From positions 62,001-126,000 of the forward strand of contig PCBK01000052.1 in the NCBI GenBank assembly GCA_002731275.1: 64,000 nucleotides of DNA. The letters are read 5' to 3'. Origin of the DNA: Deltaproteobacteria bacterium (GTDB lineage: Bacteria; Myxococcota_C; UBA6777). The notes beneath the pieces were generated by a model. The model did no database searches. It worked only from the letters and a program-made list of their open reading frames with translations, and was not told where the DNA came from. Made by a program: the position numbers and the translations under genes. This document shows, one piece after another, positions 36,019 through 44,782 of this stretch. Each line of letters begins with the position of its first letter. The first letter of the stretch is position 1.

Positions 36019-36115
36019 AAAAAAAATCCCCATGCCCCCAAAAAACCATTAAGACCTGCGAACTTCCCCCTCAAAGACGTCCGTTTCCCCACCTCTCAAC
36101 GCTCATTTTTGGGGG
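36019..36115 (-). terminator. Large inverted repeat spanning the kinase stop, with T8 tail
   Basis: On the leftward strand CCCCCAAAAA (36115-36106) pairs with TTTTTGGGGG (36044-36035) across a 61-base loop, and a run of eight T's follows (36026-36019). The 5' arm lies inside the last codons of the histidine kinase. Confidence 0.45.
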
Positions 36116-37388
36116 ATTGAGGAGGGATAGACACCCGAAAACAAGCCCCTCCCAAGTCGGAGTCCACAACACAGATATCAGCTTGATACTCTTTCAAAAT
36201 ACGACGCGCGCTGTGTAAGCCAAGCCCAGATCCGTGTGGTGCTGTTCCTTCCTTCAGATGATGTACGCTTGGCGGTGTATCTCCCTGCTCAGGGTGAATC
36301 CCCACAAACAGCTCATCCACTGGTACTTTTGTTGTAAAAAAAGGATCGAAGACCTGTTGTCGTATCGCTTCGGGAACACCCGGTCCATTGTCATGGACCT
36401 CAAGCACAACCACCCCCTCCTCACGTGAGGTCTTGATCAGTAGCTGTGGTTCGTCAATGTTCCACAGCGCATCAAGTGCGTTTTCGAGGATGTTCCCAAC
36501 CACTTGGGAGATGTCTCCGTAGTTAAGCAGAAGAGCAGGCAATGAATCTCCCAACGAGAGGTTGCACTTTACACGGTCTCGCAGAAATGGACGCGCGCGC
36601 AAAAACTCCAACTCCCGACGAATCAGGTCATTGATAGAAACGGACTTACGCTCAGGTTCTTGTTCGAGGCGGCTTTTGACCATCAGATTCTCGATGATGC
36701 CCTGGATTTTTTGTGATGACTCCAACATCGCAGAGAGGGAAGTCGACCACACATCACGCTCGTGAGCTGGTAAAGCGCTATCAGCTAACAACATGGATAA
36801 AAACTCGGCGTGTCCGGAGATGGTACCCAAGGGAGAGTTAATGTTGTGGCAGATCCCCTGCAGTAAATCGCCAATCACAGCCTGTTTCTTCTTCTGGAAA
36901 AGATCGTCTTGGGCGGTTTTTAACCGCTTGTTTGTCTCCTCAAGCTCCTTCACACGAAGGGCCAATCGAAGCGACAACTTCCTCCTCTCCCAAGCGCTGC
37001 GCAAGGAGACGAGCAGCTTGCGAGGGCTAAAGCCGACACCCTTTTCCATGAAAAAGTGAAGATTTTTAAGAGAGTTAATGGCGTGAATCGCGACATCTTT
37101 TGCAGCGTGTCCTGTCAACAAAGCCTGAATCGCGTCAGGTTGTATCTCTTGGGCTTGCTGAAGAAACGTCACACCATTCATCGTCGGCATCTGCCAGTCG
37201 ACGACCATGATATCGATCGTTTGTTGGCGGACACAGGACAACGCTTCTTCAGGATCAGTGAAGCTGACAACCTCCCAACCAGTCTTGCGAACAACCATAC
37301 TCTCATACAGCTCCAGACTGAAGGATTCGTCATCGAGTAACAAAACTGTGGGTCTTAACGTCTCCACATCTCTCTCCCAATGGTCCAT
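36096..37388 (-). CDS. Receiver-histidine kinase hybrid
   Basis: A 430-aa cytoplasmic two-component protein with a receiver domain first and a kinase second. The receiver (~12-130) has LLLDDE, the phospho-acceptor in VVDWQMP (Asp near 62) and LLTGHA. A coiled coil leads to the dimerisation/H-box GICHNINSPLGTISG (His near 186) and the ATPase with the N box (NILENALDAL), G1 (DNGPGVP), F box (DPFFTTK) and G2 (GSGLGLHSARRI). No membrane helix. Such proteins take a phosphate signal from another kinase and pass it on. GAGG lies five bases before the ATG. No cognate regulator gene is adjacent. Confidence 0.92.
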   Translation of the reverse strand: MDHWERDVETLRPTVLLLDDESFSLELYESMVVRKTGWEVVSFTDPEEALSCVRQQTIDIMVVDWQMPTMNGVTFLQQAQEIQPDAIQALLTGHAAKDVAIHAINSLKNLHFFMEKGVGFSPRKLLVSLRSAWERRKLSLRLALRVKELEETNKRLKTAQDDLFQKKKQAVIGDLLQGICHNINSPLGTISGHAEFLSMLLADSALPAHERDVWSTSLSAMLESSQKIQGIIENLMVKSRLEQEPERKSVSINDLIRRELEFLRARPFLRDRVKCNLSLGDSLPALLLNYGDISQVVGNILENALDALWNIDEPQLLIKTSREEGVVVLEVHDNGPGVPEAIRQQVFDPFFTTKVPVDELFVGIHPEQGDTPPSVHHLKEGTAPHGSGLGLHSARRILKEYQADICVVDSDLGGACFRVSIPPQSPKNER

Positions 37389-37720
37389 GCCACCTCTTCC
37401 TTACGTGAAACGCCTCTATGACATTCTCAGCCAAATGTCTCGACACATGCGTTAATCCCTAGCCATCTCAAACACCTCTAGGATAATCTACACGGTTGCA
37501 TTTTTCAATCACAGCTCTCCACCAAGTCCTTCAAATGCAAGAAAAGGACAGATGATTTGCCCCCTAGCCAAGGCACCTCTGTACAAAACAAACTCTACAC
37601 CCCCACAAAGAAACACAACAACATCCTGCAGCTTCTTTTCAGATCCACAGAGATCTGTATATAATGTTGTTGTTACATGTACACATTTTCTCGAACTTCA
37701 CATTGTGAGGCCGCTCCCCA
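37389..37720. other. Divergent intergenic region
   Basis: Between the receiver-kinase gene (leftward) and the lipoprotein gene (rightward). It contains the promoter-like element at 37640-37665 and otherwise nothing I can assign. Confidence 0.5.
37640..37665 (+). promoter_or_regulatory. Possible promoter with overlapping palindrome
   Basis: A consensus-like -10 TATAAT (37660-37665) lies just after the inverted repeat CAGATC/GATCTG (37640-37657), which would overlap the -35 position. No good -35 is visible, so an activator or repressor site is plausible. Confidence 0.35.
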
Positions 37721-38407
37721 ATGGAACAAAAAACCAATACAGGTCAAGTGCATAAAATGCTCATCCGTCTCTCACTGCTCATCCCATTGATATGGTTGGT
37801 CGCTTGTCAGCCAGTGCTTGAGATCGATCTCCAAAGCATCAACTGCGGAACGATTGACGGTTTAGCAGATCACTTCTCAAAAAACGCTGAGCTGTACGGC
37901 TGCATGGTCTTCATCTACGAAAAACAAACGCCTGAAGAATCCTACAGCTACCCAATCTCCATCAAAGCCGATGGGCAGATCGTATTTCGTGGTGCCGAAG
38001 GGGACAACACTCCGGTCCTCCCTCCCCAATCAAAGGGACAAAAAGTGCATACTCGATTGTACTTGTTCCAACTGAGCAAGCAGTCGGATCTCGCAGCCGT
38101 CGCACAGCATAGAGTCAGCTGCCTTCCTATGGGAACAGTCAGCAACAACGCCAAGACGCCAACCTACACTTGCTTAAGTCAAGAGCACAAAGACTGTTGG
38201 ATGATGTTGCTGCTTCAACCAACATTCGTCAACGAGACTTACTCCGTGGCATCGTTTCTTGAGCAGGTGCGTTTGCAATCCCCTCCAGAGGGCAGCCAAA
38301 ACTGTCGGGTCTGTACAAGAGAAATTTGTGGAGATGGAATTGACAACAATTGTGACAAAGTTGTCGATGATTATGATGATGCCACAGGCCAAAAGTGTGA
38401 AAAATAA
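37721..38407 (+). CDS. Lipoprotein with one MopE-type Asp/Cys motif
   Basis: A 228-aa putative lipoprotein (lipobox LVAC). The body has scattered Cys pairs and no recognised domain. Near the end, ICGDGIDNNCDKVVDDY is the metal-binding motif seen in MopE-type proteins and repeated in the next gene. Two starts compete: 37721 (GAGG ten bases upstream) and 37757, which gives a shorter, more ordinary signal peptide. Probably functions with the large repeat protein downstream, 171 bases away. Confidence 0.7.
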   Translation: MEQKTNTGQVHKMLIRLSLLIPLIWLVACQPVLEIDLQSINCGTIDGLADHFSKNAELYGCMVFIYEKQTPEESYSYPISIKADGQIVFRGAEGDNTPVLPPQSKGQKVHTRLYLFQLSKQSDLAAVAQHRVSCLPMGTVSNNAKTPTYTCLSQEHKDCWMMLLLQPTFVNETYSVASFLEQVRLQSPPEGSQNCRVCTREICGDGIDNNCDKVVDDYDDATGQKCEK

Positions 38408-38578
38408 ACGCCATTCTCCGTCTGGAGGGTGAAAGAGCAAGGTCTCCCACAAAGAAGAGAGACCACATGACCTGTGGGGAAGTTCATTATATAGATGTAA
38501 TTCAATTGGATGATATGTGTTCGAGATCACTGACACGTTGAGTTCGTATGGTTTACCAATGTTGTGAGGATGAACGCT

Positions 38579-41500
38579 ATGCGTGTTCGCTTGTTTTCAA
38601 TCGCCTTTCTTTTTTTTGGATACACACTGCTCAATCTATACGCTTGCAGTGAAGGCAAACAAATTTGCCAAAAATGCACATCCAACCTGGACTGTGTAGA
38701 GTGTGGTGGGGTTTGTTTTCAGGGACAATGTCAAATCAACTCAAAACCAGATGGTGGCACAAGTACCGTCTGTACTGTTGGTGAGACAAGGGAGTGTTAT
38801 AACGGCGCTCCCGAGACCAAGGGTGTAGGAACCTGCCGCGCAGGGACCCAAACTTGTCTGGCGGGTGGAACATGGGGACAATGTACAGGCGAAGTCACCC
38901 CTGTGATCGAGAGTTACGATAAAAAAGACAATGACTGTGATGGACAAGTCGACGAAGGCATTCGCATCTGCCAGCCTGTCGGTGAAGAGATCCCCTGTTA
39001 CCCCAAAGACGTCACTGTAGGTTGTACACTGACAGACGCCAAGACCAATAAGTGGACATGTGTCGGCGCTTGTACGACAGGAAAGGCGCTTTGTACAGGT
39101 CAACCAGGTGTATGCAAGCTACCAGTCACTCCCAAGGTCGAGATTTGTAACAACAACATCGACGAAGACTGTGATGGAGAAGTCGATAACAAGAGCAAAC
39201 TCGGCCAACCCTGTGAAGACAAAGATCTCCCAGACAAATGCCAAAAAGGGATCTACGCGTGTGACGCAAAAACCAACGAGATGTACTGCAAACCCAACGG
39301 CGCAATCGAAGAGGTGTGTGACGGTAAAGACAACGACTGTGATGGAAAAGTCGACAACGTCAGAGGCAAAGACGAAGCCCTCACAAAAGATTGTAGCTAC
39401 TCCGGCCCCAAGGGCACCAAAGATGTCGGTGAGTGTAAGTCTTCATCGCAAAAATGTGTCAACGGACAGTGGGACGGACAATGTGGCACAGAGATCCTCC
39501 CTAAAACAGAAGAATGTAACGGTAAAGATGACGACTGCGACGGAAAAGTCGACAACCGACCGGGCACCCCACAGCCGCTCACAAAATCCTGCTACGAAGG
39601 TCCTCCTGGCACACGCAATGTAGGTGAATGCAAAGACGGGAAACAAGCCTGTATCAACGGAAAATGGGACACAACATGTGCTGGCGCGACGCTCCCCACA
39701 GACGAAAAATTCTGTCAGGGCGCTACGGACTCCAAAGACTTCGACTGCGACGGCATCCCCAACAACTCAACACTTCTCGATAAACCCTGCATCTCACAGG
39801 TCAATAAAGGACTCTGTCGGTACGGCAAATATATCTGCTACCAAGGGCAGATCGCCTGCCAACCACAGCTTGCCCCCAACAGCAACAAAGAAGAGTGCAA
39901 CGGTAAAGATGATGATTGCGACGGTTTCATCGACAACGGAGCCGCAGGATCAGCCACTCAGATGACAAAGAGTTGCTACACAGGAAATGTCTCGACACAC
40001 AACCGAGGCATCTGCACACCCGGTAGCGCAGTCTGTGACAAAGGTCGCTGGAGTGAGTGTCAAGGCGAAGTCACACCACGCCCCGAGCTGTGCAATGGCC
40101 AGGACGACAACTGTAACGGTCAAGCAGACGAAGGAACAACCTGTGGCCCCTGCTCTCCTGGACAACAAAAACAATGTTGGATCTCCCCTGCAAATCCCGT
40201 CAATCCTCTCGTGGGAACTTGCCAACCAGGTGTCGAAACCTGTACCGCAGCAGGTCGTTGGAGTGGGATCTGCCAGGGCGCCCAGTCCCCTCAGCCCGAA
40301 CAGTGTAATGGACAAGACGACGACTGTGACGGTCAAGTTGACAACCTCAAAGGCACCGCCGCCCCCATGTCCCAAGAGTGTTATACGGGCGACAAAGCCA
40401 ATCTCGGAAAAGGCGAATGTCGCGGAGGTATTCAGCTTTGTATACAAGGGAAATGGTCTCAAACCTGCTTCGCCGAGCAAAAACCAGAGCTCGAGATCTG
40501 CGACAAACTCGACAATGACTGTGATGGTTCCATTGACGAAAATGGGATCTGCTCCACGAACAAGCCACGCGCAGTCAAAGAGCTCTGCACAGATGCTGCT
40601 GGTGCCCCAAGCTACAAAAAGTGTAACACTGGACTATATTGCCTTCAGGCCGCAGAAACATCGGCTGATCAGTTCTGCTATCAATCCTGTAGCACAAGTG
40701 CAGATTGCAGCAAGAACACCACAGACGGACGTACTGAATGTCAGGATCTCGGTACAGACGAAAAGACTGGACAACGCGTCAAGATCTGCATTCGCAGAGC
40801 AGGCGACAGTGCGTATTGTGACTTCGCGAGAGGGTTCTTCTGCAGTGGCGGGCTCTTCTGTGATGAAGGGCTTAAGATCTGTAGACGCCCAACACAAGCT
40901 GGATTGTATGCCCCCTGCGAAGGTAGTACAGGCGCAATCTGTGACAGTGGCTATTACTGTGACAAAGCCTTCATCCACTCCTCCAAAGATCACGGTTACT
41001 GCTTACGGACATGTCAGACATCAGCCGAATGTCAGGGCGCCCCATGTGTATCCCCCCCAAGCGGCGGTCCCAAGATCTGTGTCCCTGTTGGTCAAAAGAC
41101 AGAAGACCAGACCTGTTCACATCTCTACACAGGGAACGGTCCCTACGATCCCAAAGATATGTGTCAAGCACAACACATCTGCTTGCGGCAAAATCCAAGC
41201 AACCCCAATGGGGTCTGCTTAAAGGCCATTCAAACAGCGACATGTACGGCAAAAACATGCCCAACAGGACGAGCCTGTGCGCCTTCCAACGGTGTGGTTG
41301 TTTGTCCCAAGGCTTGCAAGCAAGACACAGACTGTGCAACTGACCAGACTTGCTTGACGATCCAGCCAGGACCACCTCCGATCCAGTTCTGTATGGCCAA
41401 AACACCAACAGGACAACAAAACTTCGGCGACATCTGTGGTAAAGGACAGTACTGTCAACCGGGTATGACGTGCTTCCAGACCAATCCTAACAAGGCGGGA

Positions 41501-41674
41501 GTGTGTACGTACCTTGGGTGTACAACAGACGCAGATTGCGTGTATGTCCCCACAGGCTCAAAGTGCAAGTCCGCTGGTACAGCAAAGGCCTGTCTCTTCC
41601 CCTGCACGTCCAACAACGACTGCCCCAACGCCAACTTGAAGTGTGATCCTATCTACAACTTCTGTATTCCCTAA
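38579..41674 (+). CDS. Large Cys-rich surface lipoprotein with nine MopE-type repeats
   Basis: A 1031-aa exported protein (signal peptide, LYAC lipobox). From about residue 55 to 655 it is made of ~60-70-residue units, each with Cys-Gly-rich strands, a GKWxxxC segment and a DxDNDCDGxVD loop. Nine loops are visible (KKDNDCDGQVDEG, GKDNDCDGKVDNV, GQDDNCNGQADEG and others). The spacing of Asp residues suggests calcium or other cation binding, as proposed for the MopE putative metal-binding motif. The remaining ~370 residues are different Cys-rich knots (TSADCSKN, CAPSNGVVVCPKAC). The start at 38579 follows GAGG by nine bases; earlier starts lack a signal-like beginning. Probably surface-exposed. 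Confidence 0.8.
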   Translation: MRVRLFSIAFLFFGYTLLNLYACSEGKQICQKCTSNLDCVECGGVCFQGQCQINSKPDGGTSTVCTVGETRECYNGAPETKGVGTCRAGTQTCLAGGTWGQCTGEVTPVIESYDKKDNDCDGQVDEGIRICQPVGEEIPCYPKDVTVGCTLTDAKTNKWTCVGACTTGKALCTGQPGVCKLPVTPKVEICNNNIDEDCDGEVDNKSKLGQPCEDKDLPDKCQKGIYACDAKTNEMYCKPNGAIEEVCDGKDNDCDGKVDNVRGKDEALTKDCSYSGPKGTKDVGECKSSSQKCVNGQWDGQCGTEILPKTEECNGKDDDCDGKVDNRPGTPQPLTKSCYEGPPGTRNVGECKDGKQACINGKWDTTCAGATLPTDEKFCQGATDSKDFDCDGIPNNSTLLDKPCISQVNKGLCRYGKYICYQGQIACQPQLAPNSNKEECNGKDDDCDGFIDNGAAGSATQMTKSCYTGNVSTHNRGICTPGSAVCDKGRWSECQGEVTPRPELCNGQDDNCNGQADEGTTCGPCSPGQQKQCWISPANPVNPLVGTCQPGVETCTAAGRWSGICQGAQSPQPEQCNGQDDDCDGQVDNLKGTAAPMSQECYTGDKANLGKGECRGGIQLCIQGKWSQTCFAEQKPELEICDKLDNDCDGSIDENGICSTNKPRAVKELCTDAAGAPSYKKCNTGLYCLQAAETSADQFCYQSCSTSADCSKNTTDGRTECQDLGTDEKTGQRVKICIRRAGDSAYCDFARGFFCSGGLFCDEGLKICRRPTQAGLYAPCEGSTGAICDSGYYCDKAFIHSSKDHGYCLRTCQTSAECQGAPCVSPPSGGPKICVPVGQKTEDQTCSHLYTGNGPYDPKDMCQAQHICLRQNPSNPNGVCLKAIQTATCTAKTCPTGRACAPSNGVVVCPKACKQDTDCATDQTCLTIQPGPPPIQFCMAKTPTGQQNFGDICGKGQYCQPGMTCFQTNPNKAGVCTYLGCTTDADCVYVPTGSKCKSAGTAKACLFPCTSNNDCPNANLKCDPIYNFCIP

Positions 41675-41904
41675 CAAGCCGCCCGACTCAGTCCCCTCCC
41701 CACTCCACAAACCCCTTCAAAAACAGTCCACTGAGCAGCCCATCCCCCCTCAAGGCGGTCTATTTTGTGTTTTTTGGATTTTGTGCTATATTCCGCAAAC
41801 GTTGGTCCTCACCGATGAGCAGACATCACCTCGGTTCGAGGCACCACATGCACCCAACAAACAGTCGATACTCCACCACTCCCCAAATGTAAGAGGAACC
41901 CATA

Positions 41905-43602
41905 TTGGCGCAGGGAGAAAGATTAGGACGATATACCCTGATCGAACAGATCGCCATAGGCGGAATGGCCGAGATCTGGCTCGCTCGAATGGGTGGTGTT
42001 GAGGGATTCGAAAAACTCGTTGTCATCAAACGAATCAAAGATCACCTCGCTAAAGAGCCGAGCTTTGTCAGGATGTTTCTGAACGAGGCTCGACTCGCAG
42101 CGCAGCTCAACCACCCCAACATTTGCCAGATTTATGACCTCGGAAAGCTCAATCAGAGCTACTTCATCGCGATGGAGTATCTATTTGGTCGTGATCTTTC
42201 TGAGATCACTCCGAAGTCAGAGCGCGAAGGGATCCCATTCCCACTCGAATATGCGATCAAGATTTTGCTCCATGTGTGTGAGGGTCTCTACTACGCACAT
42301 GGCAAGACAGATCCATTTGGAGAACCTCTGCACATCGTACACCGGGACATCTCTCCACAAAACATCTTTGTGTCCTTCGATGGCAACGTAAAGATCCTCG
42401 ATTTTGGGATCGCAAAGGCCGCCAACCAATACGAAAAAACACAAGAAGGCACCCTCAAAGGCAAGCTCTCCTATATGTCTCCAGAACAGATCTTGGGACA
42501 GCCTTACGACGGACGTTCAGACCTCTTTGGTCTCGGTGTTGTCTTCTACGAACTCGTCACAGGTTACAAACTCTTCACAGGTGACAACGAGCTTGCAGTG
42601 CTCAAGTCGATCGTCGACGTCCCTGTCTACCCCCCGTCCTATTTTAACGACAAGATCCCAGAAGAACTCGACCAGATCATTCTCAAAGCGTTGGAAAAAG
42701 ATCCAGCCGATCGTTTTCAAAACGCTTGGGAGATGCAGCAAGAGCTCAACCAACTCATGTCACAATTCGAGTTTAACCCGAGCAATTTGCATCTCTCCAA
42801 CTTTCTCAAACAGCTCTTCGCAGATGAAATAGAGCGAGAAGTCCGCTATCTCAAAGAGCGGCTTGTTGAAGTCGTGAAGCGCGGAGCTGACATCGAAGAA
42901 GACAGTATCGACGACTCACTCTCCCAAGATGAGTTGGACTTCTTGCTCGAAGAAGCGATCTCGATCGACAATCTCGTCACAACGGACAAACAGTCAGAGG
43001 AAAAGGGCGAAAAACAGGGAAGCACAGACACACAGCCAGATCTAGACGCTCTCGATTTGGATGCACCAGATGCGCTAGACGATGACGACACGCTGTCACC
43101 ATCTGTCCCCAAGGGCAACGCGCACAAACCACAAGACCGCGACGATTTTTCAGACGATGATGATACACTTCATCCCGAAGATCCGCTCGCTCCACAGTAT
43201 GTGCTCGATCCAGAGTACGATCCTGCGATGTTGTCTGCGATGCCCAGACACATCCCCTCTCGCCCATTTCGCGACACGTATCACTTTGCTCTGCCTTCCA
43301 ACGACGAGCACAACGACACGGAAGACATCGCGCTCGAAAAAGTAGAACGTTTTCTGGACACTACAAACCTACCGCAGTCGCCTATCGAGCACCAAGATGA
43401 GCAGGGATTCGACGAAAATGAAGACCCACTCCTTGACGTAAACCAAATCTTATTTACAATGCGCTTTCGGATACAGGAATACGAGCAGCTCAAAAAGATC
43501 GCAGCACGTCGCTCTATCCCGCTTGATCAGCTCCTGCGGGAAATGATCCACCGCGCAATGCAACATTATCAAGATGAAGAAGACCTCAACGAAAGCTCTT
43601 GA
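41905..43602 (+). CDS. Ser/Thr protein kinase with C-terminal ribbon-helix-helix-like segment
   Basis: A 565-aa cytoplasmic kinase. The kinase domain (~9-285) has IAIGGMAEIWLA, VVIKRI, HRDISPQNIFV and DFGIAKA, the Ser-for-Lys HRD loop common in myxobacterial kinases, and MSPEQI. An acidic disordered region (~330-510) follows. The last ~50 residues (FTMRFRIQEYEQLKKIAARR, then SIPLDQLLREMIHRAM) read like a ribbon-helix-helix DNA-binding unit: one strand, two helices. No membrane helix. The start is TTG with GAGGA upstream. The tail could give direct DNA binding or only dimerisation; that part is inference. Confidence 0.88.
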   Translation: MAQGERLGRYTLIEQIAIGGMAEIWLARMGGVEGFEKLVVIKRIKDHLAKEPSFVRMFLNEARLAAQLNHPNICQIYDLGKLNQSYFIAMEYLFGRDLSEITPKSEREGIPFPLEYAIKILLHVCEGLYYAHGKTDPFGEPLHIVHRDISPQNIFVSFDGNVKILDFGIAKAANQYEKTQEGTLKGKLSYMSPEQILGQPYDGRSDLFGLGVVFYELVTGYKLFTGDNELAVLKSIVDVPVYPPSYFNDKIPEELDQIILKALEKDPADRFQNAWEMQQELNQLMSQFEFNPSNLHLSNFLKQLFADEIEREVRYLKERLVEVVKRGADIEEDSIDDSLSQDELDFLLEEAISIDNLVTTDKQSEEKGEKQGSTDTQPDLDALDLDAPDALDDDDTLSPSVPKGNAHKPQDRDDFSDDDDTLHPEDPLAPQYVLDPEYDPAMLSAMPRHIPSRPFRDTYHFALPSNDEHNDTEDIALEKVERFLDTTNLPQSPIEHQDEQGFDENEDPLLDVNQILFTMRFRIQEYEQLKKIAARRSIPLDQLLREMIHRAMQHYQDEEDLNESS

Positions 43603-43716
43603 CCAAAGGGCATCACGAAAAAAAGATTGACCGCATTGTGCCGCACCGCTACAATCCCTCAACTTTAGAACGAATTGCGGTACAAATTGCGTATCTGGAA
43701 GTAAGGACAACGGACA

Positions 43717-44703
43717 ATGAAGAGAAAGTTCCTGTGCTTGTTGCTTCTCACCGGCATTCTCCCCCTAGCCTTTCTCTCTGGGGGATGCACCTCCTCTTCT
43801 TGCGAAAAGCTACACGAATCCATCAATAAGTGTACGATCCAGTGGGTAGGGAAATACGGACGAAAAGCAAAGAAGACCTGTACACTAGGCGAGAAAAAAC
43901 AACAATGCAACGCAAGTGAATTGTGTATCCAGCCCCCTGGAGTCGCATTTCCTAGCTGCTACGAACCCGGAAACGTCTACAAAGAACAACGGATTATCCT
44001 CAACAATGTCCGTCAGCTTTGTGACCCCATCTTTAAATCGCGCCAGGCCGCTTACATTCGATGTATCGAAGCATCCGAATGTGACGTGAAAAAATTCAAC
44101 GCCTGCGCCGCCAAAATGACCAACCAGATCAAAAAAGAGAAAGAAAAAGGCCCCGGTGGCGCGCTCATCTCTTTCATCATCTTCCTGGTCATCACGATCC
44201 TCGTCGAAGGATTGTTGGTCTTTGTTGGCGTCAAAATCGTCGACCGCAACAACCCCAAAAACACCATCCCACGTGGACTGGTCTTGGGTGCAGTCATCGC
44301 AGTCGTCACATTCCCGCTCGTCTACTTCTCGCCTCTCGCAGGTGTGTTGGTCTCGTCGAGTTTACTGTTTAGTTTGATCATCCTCTTTTACCAACAAGAG
44401 GCTTTCCTCCCCAGTATCTTCACGGCGATCCACATCGTCTTTGTATGGAGTGTCTTCACCTTCCTCGTCGCAGGTGAGTTTATGGGTGGAAAAGCATGGC
44501 TGGTGCAAAGTGCTGCGTTCCGACGCGCCATGCAAACCAGACACGGTAAAATGGCTGAAGCACGACAAGAATTCGAGAAAGAGCAACGCAAACTCGCCCT
44601 CGAACGAAAACGCGCTGCAGAGCTGAAAAAACAACAAGAAGAAGAAAAACGACGCCAAGAGAAAGAGAAAAAAGAGAAGGAAAAAGAGAAAGAGAAAAAG
44701 TAA
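43717..44703 (+). CDS. Cys-rich lipoprotein with four membrane helices and charged tail
   Basis: A 328-aa protein with an unusual plan: a lipoprotein signal (LSGGC, Cys24), a ~110-residue Cys-rich domain (CEKLHESINKC ... ECDVKKFNACAAK), then four hydrophobic helices (ISFIIFLVITILVEGLLVFVG; LVLGAVIAVVTFPLVYFS; AGVLVSSSLLFSLIILFY; IFTAIHIVFVWSVFTFLVA), and a ~65-residue Lys/Glu helix of single-alpha-helix type ending in EKEKEKK. If the lipid anchor is real the Cys-rich part is outside and, with four helices, the tail is also outside; otherwise the first segment is a plain signal peptide. No family recognised. It lies ~115 bases after the kinase gene. Confidence 0.65.
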   Translation: MKRKFLCLLLLTGILPLAFLSGGCTSSSCEKLHESINKCTIQWVGKYGRKAKKTCTLGEKKQQCNASELCIQPPGVAFPSCYEPGNVYKEQRIILNNVRQLCDPIFKSRQAAYIRCIEASECDVKKFNACAAKMTNQIKKEKEKGPGGALISFIIFLVITILVEGLLVFVGVKIVDRNNPKNTIPRGLVLGAVIAVVTFPLVYFSPLAGVLVSSSLLFSLIILFYQQEAFLPSIFTAIHIVFVWSVFTFLVAGEFMGGKAWLVQSAAFRRAMQTRHGKMAEARQEFEKEQRKLALERKRAAELKKQQEEEKRRQEKEKKEKEKEKEKK

Positions 44704-44782
44704 ACTCCTTCTCCTCTCATCTTGATACCTTCTCTCTCTTCCCCCTTCTCTCCGCTCGCTCACCACAAAAGAATCACACCAC

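Noticed and set aside
39987-41222. 411-codon frame inside the MopE-repeat gene on the same strand
   Set aside because: A frame-shifted shadow of the repetitive Cys/Asp-rich coding sequence, with no domain of its own.
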